A DNA stretch of 64,000 nucleotides, taken from assembly GCF_000317515.1 (NCBI RefSeq), contig NC_019738.1, positions 1,153,501 through 1,217,500 on the forward strand, given 5' to 3'. The notes under the pieces are model-generated. The model did not search any database. It saw nothing but the letters and a program-made list of their open reading frames with translations, and was not told the origin of the DNA. This DNA comes from Allocoleopsis franciscana PCC 7113 (GTDB lineage: Bacteria > Cyanobacteriota > Cyanobacteriia > Cyanobacteriales > Coleofasciculaceae). The position numbers and the translations under genes are program-made. How positions within the stretch are numbered: the stretch's first letter is position 1; each line of letters begins with the position of its first letter. Positions 55,370 to 64,000 of the stretch are shown piece after piece.

Positions 55370-57094
55370 ATGACCAGGAAAACAAATGCTATGAGCAAGG
55401 TAAAAAAAAGATATTTATCAGTGATTTTTGGGGGAGTATTTTTTTCTGGGTTATTTTTTCCAATTTACTTTACCCCAAAGGGGCTAGCTGAACAGGAAAT
55501 AAAAGACCTTGATTACTGGGCTAGTTTGTGTTCATTACTGAAGACTGAAAAAAAATATGAAGAATCTCTGGCGGCTTGTGATCAAGCGCTCTTGATTAAT
55601 CCCAAAGAACGTGTAACTTGGGCAAATAGAAGCGATGTCTTACTGAAGTTAAAAAAATATCCAGAAGCGTTAGTTTCAGCAGAACAAGCAATTCGGCTCA
55701 AATCGAACTACTCTTTGGCTTTGGTCGATCGCTGTCAAGCTTTATCGGAATTGGGGAGGTACGAAGAAGCGATCGCTTCTTGTGATTTAGCGTTGCGAGG
55801 AGATGGCAATTGGGAAAAACGTTCACCAGCACTCGCCTGGTATCATCGAGGTTTGGCACAGGCAAAGTTGAAACAGTATGAAGAAGCGATCGCCTCTTAT
55901 GACCATGCCATAGAAATTAATTCAACTTACTCCCTAGCATGGGCGGATCGCTGCCAAGCCTTAGCAAATTTAGGTCGATACTCAGAAGCGCTGTCCTCTT
56001 GTGACCAAGCGGTGCGAACCGATGGAAAATGGGTTGAGGGTTCCCCAGATTATGCCTGGTACAACCGAGGGCTGGTACTCCAAAAATTGGGACGATATGA
56101 AGAAGCGATCGCGTCTTACGATAGAGCAATCGCCCTAAATCCCAACGAGGCGACAACTTGGACTCATCATGGTGCCGTGCTAGATGTGTTGGGAAAACAC
56201 GCGCAAGCCCTGACTTCCCAGGAATGGGCGGTTAAAATTAATCCGAAATATTCTCTGGCGTTGGCTAACCAATGTGCGACATTAAACCAATTGGGCGATT
56301 ACGAAAAAGCCCTTACTGCTTGTGAAAGTGCCCTGCAAGGAGATGGAAATTGGGGGGAAGAAAGCCAGGGTTTGGCATGGGATCAACGCGGAAATGCCCT
56401 CGCCGGACAGGGTAAACAGGAAGAAGCCCTCGCCTCTCACGAACGTGCGATCGCCCTAAACAAAGACTATGCGGAAGCCTGGAACAACCGCAGCGTCACG
56501 CTGTGGTATATGGGACGATATGAGGATGCACTCGCCTCATCGGATCGGGCTGTGGAAATCAAACCGGAGTACTCTCAAGCTTGGTATAACCGAGGGCGAA
56601 TCTTGAAGACATTAGAACGGTATAACGAAGCAGTTGAGGCTTATGATCGAGCGATCAAACATGGGGGGAATGGGGGTGATAACCGTGCTGCTGCCGATAT
56701 TTGGGCGAACCGTAGCGTGGTTTTGTGGCATTTGCAACGATATCCAGAAGCCCTCGCCTCGACAGATCGCGCCATTGACATTAATCCCAATTCCTTCCAA
56801 GCTTGGTACAACCGAGGGATTGTGCTGATGGCATTGGCACGCCAGGAAGAGGCACTCACCGCTTACGAGCGAGCAATTCAGATTAATCCCAACGACGCTA
56901 ACATTTTAGCGGCTAAAGGCTTGGCATTAGCAAAGATTAAACGACTGCCAGAAGCGATCGCTACCTTTGAACAAGCTTTGAAACTTGACCCCAATAATGG
57001 AATCGCTCAAGCTTATCGAGAGACTCTCATGCAGCAGTTGCAACAGTTGGAGGAAAAAAAGCCAAATGATTTGCCCAAGCCGAAACGAGATTAA
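55370..57094 (+). CDS. Tetratricopeptide-repeat protein, exported or membrane-anchored
   Basis: A 574-residue protein. The N-terminus has a hydrophobic segment (LSVIFGGVFFSGLFFPIYF) that could be a signal or an anchor; a second ATG (55391) is possible. About fourteen TPR-like units follow, with repeating patterns such as AWYNRGLVLQKLGRYEEAIASYDRAIALNP. Many units carry EEAIAS encoded by GAAGAAGCGATCGC, so the HIP1 octamer is repeated in phase with the TPRs. The role is protein binding; the partner is unknown. Its stop overlaps that of a small convergent frame. Confidence 0.92.
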   Translation: MTRKTNAMSKVKKRYLSVIFGGVFFSGLFFPIYFTPKGLAEQEIKDLDYWASLCSLLKTEKKYEESLAACDQALLINPKERVTWANRSDVLLKLKKYPEALVSAEQAIRLKSNYSLALVDRCQALSELGRYEEAIASCDLALRGDGNWEKRSPALAWYHRGLAQAKLKQYEEAIASYDHAIEINSTYSLAWADRCQALANLGRYSEALSSCDQAVRTDGKWVEGSPDYAWYNRGLVLQKLGRYEEAIASYDRAIALNPNEATTWTHHGAVLDVLGKHAQALTSQEWAVKINPKYSLALANQCATLNQLGDYEKALTACESALQGDGNWGEESQGLAWDQRGNALAGQGKQEEALASHERAIALNKDYAEAWNNRSVTLWYMGRYEDALASSDRAVEIKPEYSQAWYNRGRILKTLERYNEAVEAYDRAIKHGGNGGDNRAAADIWANRSVVLWHLQRYPEALASTDRAIDINPNSFQAWYNRGIVLMALARQEEALTAYERAIQINPNDANILAAKGLALAKIKRLPEAIATFEQALKLDPNNGIAQAYRETLMQQLQQLEEKKPNDLPKPKRD

Positions 57095-57270
57095 TCTTGC
57101 GCGATCGGTTTGACCACAACCCGACCATTCTCAACAATTGTGCAGTATTTGGGCTTTATTTTATAAAGGCTAACTGAGTCTTGATCAGCCAACGCCTTGC
57201 AGTGGTTTATATGGGTTTGCTGTTGTTGGTTTAAGGTGACGGCGCAACAAGCGGTAGTAATAGGAGACAT
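57091..57270 (-). CDS. Small hypothetical protein (59 residues)
   Basis: ATG 57270 to TAA 57091 encodes a 59-residue soluble peptide starting MSPITTACCAVTLNQQQQTH and ending VVVKPIAQD. TTAGG lies before the start. The C-terminal part (LYKIKPKYCTIVENGRVVV) looks like a beta hairpin. It overlaps the TPR gene stop by four bases, tail to tail. Codon use is reasonable and a HIP1-like site is inside, but I know no family. Confidence 0.4.
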   Translation of the reverse strand: MSPITTACCAVTLNQQQQTHINHCKALADQDSVSLYKIKPKYCTIVENGRVVVKPIAQD

Positions 57271-57417
57271 ATCGAGCCTAATAAACTCTTCTTCTAATTA
57301 TCTCACCAATTTATGCCTGTTGCGTCCCTAAAAAAGGTGATGTAATGTTATCGCTGTAGCCATAAAAGTTAGGGCTTTCTTTCACAGCCTAAACGATCAC
57401 ATACCAATAATAACCCT

Positions 57418-57489
57418 TCTACCTTCTGCCTTTTGCCTTCTACCTACTCCTGCGGAGAACGCTGCGCGAACTGCCTTCTGCCTTCTGCT
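57418..57489. repeat. Degenerate heptamer repeat (TTCTGCC type)
   Basis: Runs of CTTCTGCC, TTTTGCC and CTTCTACC surround CTGCGGAGAACGCTGCGCG. This is the reverse-complement form of the GGCAGAA repeat at 9456-9483. It lies just after the stop codon of the FHA/CHAT gene. Confidence 0.7.
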
Positions 57490-57492
57490 ATA

Positions 57493-60400
57493 TCACCAAG
57501 GGCTACCAATCATCGTAAAAGCAGACCAATAATAAGGATGTGAAAATTCCTTATGATCGATTTCTGCTAATTCTGGCGGGAGAGGAATAGATTCACCCTG
57601 CCCAATGCCTCGGAGTTGCCCTCCCTCTAACCGCACTTGCCCTTTAATCATGGCAATTTGGGCTTGTCGCAAGGCTTCTGCTTTAATCGGTGCCGTCTTC
57701 AACTGCTGATAAAACTCCGTGATTAGCCCCAAGGTTCCCTCATCACTGACGTACCAAAGACTTGCTATGGCTGACTTCACACCCGCCGCTACCGCTAACC
57801 CACCAAAACCGAATTCAGCATCTTCATTGCCCAATGCCGTGCGACAGGCACTTAAGACTAATAACTCAACAGGCGGATTATTCCATCCCATCTGTCGCAA
57901 TTGATCTAAGCGCAACTTGGTATCCGACAATTGAATATAGGAATTTCTGGGCGCACCCAAATTAAATTCTCCGTGCGTTGCCAGGTGAATCACTCCAAAG
58001 GGTGTTTGATTGCGTTGTGCCTTTAAATTATTGAGTGTGAACCCTTGGTTGAGGAATGATTTTCCTGTCCACAAGCCATCAGAAGAGGATGGGTTTGCAG
58101 GTAGTAATTCCCGATTTTCTGCTACCAAGTTTTGTTTTCCAACAAGGGTAGATAATTCAATTGGCACCGCAGGCAAGGCATTTTGTTCGGTAAACTTCGA
58201 CGCCCCCATCGCCAAAACTTCGCTTGTTTTCACATCCCCATAACGGGTATCGACCAAATTGATACTGGGAATTAATCCGATACTGTACTTTTCTACTAAA
58301 AACTGTTTTCCATCGTACAACGCCGCCATTGGGATTGACCTGAGTCCACCATCCATCGAAAATACTAACGTATCAATCTTTTTCGCTTGGAGTTCGGCCT
58401 CTAAAGGTTCAACTAGCCATTGATAGAGTTGTTTTGCTGTGGCTTGATAGCCTGTTTTGCTCCTAGGTTCAGTGACTTGAGAACGAAATTTTGCTGCTGT
58501 TTTGAGCAGGGTATCTCTATTAGCTTGATAGACCGTTTTGAGCAGGGGTTTGTCTTTAGGGGTGACCAATATGAGTTGTAATTGATCAGGTTGGGTAAAC
58601 ACATAAATAACGGCTGGTGTTTTACCCGTATTGGTGGCAATATCACTGAGGACAGCCTGAGTTTGTTCCACCGATCCAGATTGATTGCTATCGCTGGTGA
58701 GATGGCCCTCAAAGTGATTCTGAAACTCTTGCATTCTCAGTTGCTCAACCAGTGCGATCGCCTTTTCAATTTGTCCGCTTGCGATCGCTTGGTCAATGTC
58801 TTCCCGCACAATGTCTGTTGTATTGAGTAAAACCATCGCGGAGGTACTAATCGTATTTATCCCTTGAGGAACAAGATTTTCTCCCTGAATATCTTTTGGG
58901 ACTCGATTGGTGTCTGGTTTGGGTGAAGGTGAGGGTATTGGTGTTGGTGGTAGCGTTGGCGGCGGTGTTGGCAGTGGGTTCTGAGTAATGATTTGAATGT
59001 TGCCTTGGGTGTAGGCACCGGGAAAGGATTGGAAGGGCACAATCGAATTGGCTAAATCGGTTGTAATTGCCCCAGCCGTGCCGTTGATGGTTGCATCACC
59101 CACATTAAAGGGAATGCCTCTTACTCCCCCGTCGTGCCGGATGATGATATCGCCACTTCCTGTCCCTCCAGCCGTGGAAATGCTGGCGTTTATCCCGTTG
59201 CGATCACTAAAACTTCCCACAGCCCGGAAAAACTGATTGGTGGTAATGTCAACATTACCCCCCTTGCCAGATGTCCCACCTTGTGCATTAATCGAGTCTA
59301 CTTGGATATCTCCAATCGGATCGAGCAAGACGTTACCGCCATCTCCAGTAGTTGCACTGGAGTTAAGTTGTCCAGCCGTAATTTGCTGCTGAGCAATAAC
59401 GGTGATATTTCCCCCGCGTGTGTTGCCTGAAGCATCCAGGTTACCGCTATTAATAATCCCCGTTTGGCTGTTGAGGGTAATATCGCCACCCGCACCCGTA
59501 TCCGAATGAGAGGTGAGGTTATTGGTAGCGATGTTGCCTAGTGCAGAAAGTGAGATGACTCCTCCATTAGCTGTAGTAGAACTAGAGTCTAGAATGCCTG
59601 CACTAGTGTCAATCGTGCCATTGCTACTAATGATAGTAATTCCTGGATTAGCGGTAATGTTACTTGTGGTGATGTTTTGATTGGCTTTTAGGGTAATTGA
59701 GGCATTATCTAAGCCAGTAATTGCACCTGTGGCGTTGATGGTACCAGCTCCGACTGGTGCTTGAATGGTTACTGGGTCAAAGAAGGTAACTGGATTGAGG
59801 ATATTGATGGCACCACTGCTGTTAGCTCCTCCAATGGTGATGGAGTTAAAGCCATTTTGCAATGCAGCGATGTCTGCTGTGGTGATATCTAAGATTCCCG
59901 TGCCGCTATCGGTAGCACCTGCGATCGCAATATTCTGACTCGGTGTAAAGGGTTGCAGGACAAGGTTACTGGTACCTGTTACAGAATTAGCGCCACCTGC
60001 AAAGTTAATCTCATCGGCGGTGAGTGTCAGTGCATTACTCCCGGTTGCCAAGCTGGAGTTAAATCCAATCGTGCCAGTTCCAGCATTGAATGTGGCATTA
60101 TCTATCAGGGTTACAGGGCTATTAAAGATAATGTTACTGTTTGCCGTTGTAATGTCACTTGCGACCACAACATTCTGGGCACTAACAATATCAAGAACGC
60201 CCAGCGGAGTTACTCCACCAATCACACCGCCAAACTGAACGGTTCCCGTACCCGCTGTTAACTGCAAGGTTTGATTGCCATCAATTGTTCCAGTAATGGT
60301 GATGTCTGCTCCAGCTGCATCGCTGGTAGTGTTCAGATTAACATCTGTTCCTAAGAGTGTGCGATTACTGTTAATTGTGATCGAGCCGCCTATTGTCGTA

Positions 60401-63400
60401 ATGTCTGCATTTAAGGTTGTCGTCGTCGCTATCAGGGTAATTGGGTCTGCCGTATTAAGTTGCCCATTAACATTGATGGCACCGAAGGGAGAGCGAATTG
60501 TTACTGGAGCAGAGAAAAAATTAGGGTTCACGGTAATGGTGCCACTTCCATCAGCTCGTCCAATGGTGATGGAGCTAAAGGCATTGCTTAAAGCATTCAA
60601 TTTTGTATCAGTGAGGTCTAAAGCGGTTGTATCGACTCCGTCAATTCCACTAAGCGCAATACTTTGAGTGGGTGTGCTGGGCTGAAGCAGAAGATTACCG
60701 TTGCTGTTGACCGAATTAGCAACACCCGTAAAGTTAATCTCGTTACCAGTAATGCTAATATCTCCAGTTCTCGTAGGACTGATAGCGGTGATATTACCCG
60801 TTGTTACCTGACCGTTAGTGGCATTCAGAGTTATAGTCCCAGCATTTCCAGCATTTGAGAAAGACGCTAAATCGTTTGTGGCGATATTACCAAAAGCAGA
60901 AAGTGAAATGTTCCCAGCGTTGCCATCACCTGAAGCTGTACTTAAAGAGCTAGCTGTTGTGTCTATTGAACCCGCTGTGCTTGTTAGGGAAATATCATTA
61001 CCATTACCCGTAATAGCTGTTGCTCTAATCTCTCCTGTAACAATATCAAGGTTGGCATTCAGAGTAACAGCACCTGAGGTTCCAGAACCAGTGTTAGGGT
61101 TTATTAGTCCCCTGGAAGTATCAATTCCTCCTTGTCGGCTCGTAACAGTTACGTCACCCCCTCTAACGACTGCCCCAGAATCCAATTGAGCCGTAGTAAC
61201 ATTGCCAGCCGCATCAAGAGTGATTGCTCCCCCCGTTTGCCCAAAGGAGGCTAGCGTCCCAAGGCTGGTATCAATCGCACCACCTGTGCTAGTTAGGGTA
61301 ATCGTACCCCCAATTCCGTTTCCTGCCCCACCGTTAATTACACTTGCTGTGTTAATTGCACTAGTTGTAATGTTGCCTAGCGCAGAGAGTGCGATCGCAC
61401 CTCCATTGCCGCCGACAGAGCTAGAATTAAGCTCTATCTCGCTAATAATATTACCCGCAGTACTATTTAGGGTAATTGTCCCTGCATCACCTATAGAACC
61501 CGCAGTCGTACTACTTAGAATACTTCCAGTCCTAATATCACCTTGGGCATTCAAGACGATGGTGCCTCCACTTGCGCCGAAGGCATGTACACCGAAGGTG
61601 GCAGCAGTGGTATCGATGCTCCCCTCCGTACTGGTAATGGTAATATTGCCAGCCGTGCCAACAGAATTTGAGCGAGAGAGAACATCTGCGGTGGTAATAT
61701 TGCCCCTAGCCGTTAGAGTAATATCTCCTCCACTTCCAAGTCCTGCGCCCGCAGAACCCGTTTCCACAGAGTTAGTAATATTAATTGCTCCGCCAGTACT
61801 GGTAACCGTGATTGGCCCCCCAATGCCAGCACCATTGGTGCCACTGTCGAGCCGGAAAGCCGTAATGTCGCCGCTAGCGTTCAGGTTAATCGCTCCGCCA
61901 TTCAGCCCATTGGTAGTAATCGTTCCCGCCGTGATACTCGCACCTGAGATCGTAATGTTGCGTCCTGGAGCAATGATGGATTGGGTTGCACCCATCAAGA
62001 ATGACCCGACACCACTATTATCAGAATCTGCTGTCAAGGTAATCGATCCCGCAACACCACCCGTTGGAAAAAAGGGAAAGGTAAGCTGGTCGTTATTTAG
62101 AGGGCCGATGATGATATCGTTGGTTGCTTCTAAGATGACATTCGCCGTCGGTAACATATCTTCAAGCACAGCTTGAGAGATAAAAATGGAACCCGGAGTA
62201 GGAGAAAAGTCATTTTGCAAAATTTGGGCAGTTCCATTGAGCTGAGCATCCACCCCAGGAGAAGACGGTGCATTCGAGATAGTGATATCAGTTGGATCTA
62301 ACAGTAATGTGCCAAGGCTACCATTGGCTGCACTGAGGTTAGCTGTACCATTAAAAATCAGGTCTTGTTTACCGGAGACTTCAACAAATCCGCCATTTCC
62401 AGAAGTGCTGCCACCGCGAGCACTGATGCTCCCATGAAATGCAGTTATTTCATCAGCCCAGAGAATTACTTTCCCGCCATTACCCTGCGTCAGGGCATCC
62501 GCATTAATCGTTGAGTCACTACTGACATAGGTACGAGATGCATTCGGTACTGTGCCTTTGCCCTGATAATCACCACCAATCAGTACTGTACCGCCACCAT
62601 TCGCACCAGTTGCATCAACATTGGCACTAACCAGCCCGACCTTATTACCCAAGACCTGTACCGTACCACCCGTCTGTCCTGGTGCTGTACCAAACGCATT
62701 CAGGCTACCAGAAGCGATCGCACTACCCGGCTCAGTTGGCACCTGTACGCCAGAACCCGTCAGGACCGTCTCTCCAGCCGCATTAACCGATAGTCCTGTC
62801 GCATTTCCCCCACTCCCACCCGTTAGTAGTTGGGGCAAGGATAAAACGGGCAATGTCCACTGAGTCGGGGAATTATTATCCGATGCAGGGGGTAAAACCT
62901 CTAAACTTAATACAGACCCAGATTGGCTCAAACGAACGAGGCTGGTTCCTGGTACGGCTGCGATCGTAATTTTTCCTACTGGAGCATTAACTTGCCCCGT
63001 ACTCACAACCGTACCACCCAAGAGCATCAGATCTTTTCCTGCACCTACCGCTAAGTTACCGGAGTTAACGATGCTTCCCGGTTGAGATGTGGTGAAGGCA
63101 AAACCATTAGGCGTACCGTTGAGCTGAGTGTAATCATTAATTCCTGCCGCATTAAACCAGTTATTACTAATCCCAATACTCGTAGCCGTCGTGGCAACAA
63201 AAGACGCAGGGACATTCAAGCTGGCATTAGAGCCAAAGATAATTCCGGCGGGATTCATCAGGTACAGATTGGCTTGGCTACCACTGACTTGAATCAGTCC
63301 ATTAATATTAGAAGCATTGCCACTGACCACCCGACCTAAGATATTTTGAGTGGTGGCATTGGACTGGAAATTCGCGGTTTGTCCCGTATTAACGTCGAAT

Positions 63401-63642
63401 TGGGAAAAGCTATGGAACAGGTTGGTTCCACTGGAAGAGGTTTGTCCTCCGGTGATGTCTAATTGATTACCCGTCGTGTTCACGAGGGTATTCGTGCCAT
63501 CAGCAGCAGGGACAATTTGTGCTAAAGCAGGCGTGACAGTGATTGCTCCTAGTAGGGGAAGTGCAGCTAGTGCATAACTAAGGGTTTTGGCGAGTGATTG
63601 AGTGAAGCGTTTACTGATAGAACTTACAGACTCTTTTGTCAC
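57493..63642 (-). CDS. Giant secreted haemagglutinin-domain protein with C-terminal CHAT protease domain
   Basis: About 2049 residues from GTG 63642; the frame is open for 113 more codons, but those come from a hairpin array. A signal peptide follows (LAKTLSYALAALPLLGAITV ... PALA). Next is a TPS-type filamentous haemagglutinin domain (LFHSFSQFDVNTGQTANF; ILGRVVSGNASNINGLIQ; NLYLMNPAGIIFGSNA), then over 1300 residues of Gly/Thr/Asn-rich beta-helix, a Pro-rich linker (PTPPPTLPPTPIPSPSPKP), and a CHAT domain with catalytic HLATHGEF and LVLSACRTALG. CHAT domains are caspase-like Cys proteases; this one may act on the protein itself or on outside targets. No TpsB transporter gene is visible. The start codon is uncertain. 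Confidence 0.88.
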   Translation of the reverse strand: MTKESVSSISKRFTQSLAKTLSYALAALPLLGAITVTPALAQIVPAADGTNTLVNTTGNQLDITGGQTSSSGTNLFHSFSQFDVNTGQTANFQSNATTQNILGRVVSGNASNINGLIQVSGSQANLYLMNPAGIIFGSNASLNVPASFVATTATSIGISNNWFNAAGINDYTQLNGTPNGFAFTTSQPGSIVNSGNLAVGAGKDLMLLGGTVVSTGQVNAPVGKITIAAVPGTSLVRLSQSGSVLSLEVLPPASDNNSPTQWTLPVLSLPQLLTGGSGGNATGLSVNAAGETVLTGSGVQVPTEPGSAIASGSLNAFGTAPGQTGGTVQVLGNKVGLVSANVDATGANGGGTVLIGGDYQGKGTVPNASRTYVSSDSTINADALTQGNGGKVILWADEITAFHGSISARGGSTSGNGGFVEVSGKQDLIFNGTANLSAANGSLGTLLLDPTDITISNAPSSPGVDAQLNGTAQILQNDFSPTPGSIFISQAVLEDMLPTANVILEATNDIIIGPLNNDQLTFPFFPTGGVAGSITLTADSDNSGVGSFLMGATQSIIAPGRNITISGASITAGTITTNGLNGGAINLNASGDITAFRLDSGTNGAGIGGPITVTSTGGAINITNSVETGSAGAGLGSGGDITLTARGNITTADVLSRSNSVGTAGNITITSTEGSIDTTAATFGVHAFGASGGTIVLNAQGDIRTGSILSSTTAGSIGDAGTITLNSTAGNIISEIELNSSSVGGNGGAIALSALGNITTSAINTASVINGGAGNGIGGTITLTSTGGAIDTSLGTLASFGQTGGAITLDAAGNVTTAQLDSGAVVRGGDVTVTSRQGGIDTSRGLINPNTGSGTSGAVTLNANLDIVTGEIRATAITGNGNDISLTSTAGSIDTTASSLSTASGDGNAGNISLSAFGNIATNDLASFSNAGNAGTITLNATNGQVTTGNITAISPTRTGDISITGNEINFTGVANSVNSNGNLLLQPSTPTQSIALSGIDGVDTTALDLTDTKLNALSNAFSSITIGRADGSGTITVNPNFFSAPVTIRSPFGAINVNGQLNTADPITLIATTTTLNADITTIGGSITINSNRTLLGTDVNLNTTSDAAGADITITGTIDGNQTLQLTAGTGTVQFGGVIGGVTPLGVLDIVSAQNVVVASDITTANSNIIFNSPVTLIDNATFNAGTGTIGFNSSLATGSNALTLTADEINFAGGANSVTGTSNLVLQPFTPSQNIAIAGATDSGTGILDITTADIAALQNGFNSITIGGANSSGAINILNPVTFFDPVTIQAPVGAGTINATGAITGLDNASITLKANQNITTSNITANPGITIISSNGTIDTSAGILDSSSTTANGGVISLSALGNIATNNLTSHSDTGAGGDITLNSQTGIINSGNLDASGNTRGGNITVIAQQQITAGQLNSSATTGDGGNVLLDPIGDIQVDSINAQGGTSGKGGNVDITTNQFFRAVGSFSDRNGINASISTAGGTGSGDIIIRHDGGVRGIPFNVGDATINGTAGAITTDLANSIVPFQSFPGAYTQGNIQIITQNPLPTPPPTLPPTPIPSPSPKPDTNRVPKDIQGENLVPQGINTISTSAMVLLNTTDIVREDIDQAIASGQIEKAIALVEQLRMQEFQNHFEGHLTSDSNQSGSVEQTQAVLSDIATNTGKTPAVIYVFTQPDQLQLILVTPKDKPLLKTVYQANRDTLLKTAAKFRSQVTEPRSKTGYQATAKQLYQWLVEPLEAELQAKKIDTLVFSMDGGLRSIPMAALYDGKQFLVEKYSIGLIPSINLVDTRYGDVKTSEVLAMGASKFTEQNALPAVPIELSTLVGKQNLVAENRELLPANPSSSDGLWTGKSFLNQGFTLNNLKAQRNQTPFGVIHLATHGEFNLGAPRNSYIQLSDTKLRLDQLRQMGWNNPPVELLVLSACRTALGNEDAEFGFGGLAVAAGVKSAIASLWYVSDEGTLGLITEFYQQLKTAPIKAEALRQAQIAMIKGQVRLEGGQLRGIGQGESIPLPPELAEIDHKEFSHPYYWSAFTMIGSPW

Positions 63643-63722
63643 TTTTGAGCCGTGCAACTGTTCTAGAACCCCCCAACCTTCCTGAAAAAGGGTAGGGCTG
63701 ATTCGTTTTCCCGAAACCCGCT

Positions 63723-63948
63723 CGGAGTTTAAACTCCGGGCTAATAGCTCAAGTCCATTGAAATGGACTAAAGTCGCCCTATCTCTTGCAGTCGGTTTCA
63801 ACCGACATCTTGCACCATTCGCAACAAGTTCTGGCGAATGGAATTCGCGGCTATAAAACCGAAGTCCGCCTGCGCGGACTAGAGGAAAATCAAGGGTTGT
63901 GAAACCTGCGTAGGCAGGTTTTGTTTGTGTAGCTGCGGTTTCAACCGC
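63723..63948. repeat. Array of seven hairpins at the apparent 5' end of the giant gene
   Basis: Successive inverted repeats: CGGAGTTT/AAACTCCG 63723-63738, AGTCCATT/AATGGACT 63752-63769, GTCGGTT/AACCGAC 63791-63806, CATTCGC/GCGAATG 63816-63840, AGTCCGC/GCGGACT 63863-63880, AAACCTGC/GCAGGTTT 63902-63921 and GCGGTT/AACCGC 63935-63948. The linker GGGCTAATAGCTCAAGTC matches that in the array at 23739-23851. The open frame runs through it by chance. Confidence 0.85.
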
Positions 63949-64000
63949 CCTATTGAGAAGGTTGCAAGATATCAGTTTCAACCGACTTTGGCTACTCGCT

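Noticed and set aside
61202..62176. 324-codon plus-strand frame and similar frames at 59-63 kb
   Set aside because: These are antisense shadows of the repetitive beta-helix region of the giant gene, whose Gly/Thr/Asn codons give long open complements.

Overview
The window is chromosomal DNA from a cyanobacterium. The octamer GCGATCGC (HIP1) recurs throughout, inside and between genes. Several genes are typical of the phylum: psb27, a Ycf33-like DUF751 gene, a DUF4327-like gene, a FurA-type regulator and a FHA/CHAT giant protein. The many dispersed hairpin repeats, the 1863-residue Ser/Thr-His kinase and the paired coiled-coil genes suggest a large-genome filamentous form (Coleofasciculus/Microcoleus/Moorea-like). 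The genus is a guess.

Layout. 0-7 kb: a truncated Dam-like methylase, a polytopic GT-C-type membrane protein, DUF751 plus rbfA, three small conserved proteins and a CDF metal exporter. 7-13 kb: an iron and copper block on the minus strand with a Tat-exported multicopper oxidase, two lipoproteins, a ferritin-like protein and an FTR1 permease. Two decayed gene remnants and a divergent cupredoxin lipoprotein flank it. 13-20 kb: a methyltransferase, VanW, and a Ni/Co ECF importer (cbiM, cbiQ, cbiO, a NikL-like subunit and a His-rich lipoprotein), bracketed by two MITE-like elements. 20-27.6 kb: two tandem paralogous coiled-coil proteins, then a candidate RiPP locus with two paralogous precursor-like proteins, an E1-like/YcaO cyclodehydratase fusion and an amidohydrolase. 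27.7-38 kb: a signalling locus with a giant Ser/Thr-His kinase, a single-domain response regulator, a REC-PP2C phosphatase and a REC-PAS-HK-REC-adenylate cyclase. 38-43 kb: fur, clpX, a GT1 glycosyltransferase, lspA and bioY. 43.6-48 kb: the phosphate importer pstSCAB. 48-57 kb: a GT4 glycosyltransferase, psb27, a GH10-like hydrolase, an unknown protein, a hexapeptide acyltransferase and a TPR protein. 57-64 kb: a roughly 2050-residue haemagglutinin/CHAT protein.

The most interesting items are (1) the candidate RiPP locus at 22.8-27.6 kb, whose precursor-like proteins share a leader-like N-terminus but have unrelated C-termini; (2) a family of hairpins of form AGTC-NNNN-nn-N'N'N'N'-GACT whose inner bases change but stay complementary, found between precursor and maturase and again over the apparent 5' end of the giant gene; (3) three helically phased DnaA-box matches in a convergent intergenic region; and (4) a Fet3/Ftr1-like ferroxidase-permease-ferritin cluster. 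All functions are inferred from sequence motifs read by eye; no database search was run.
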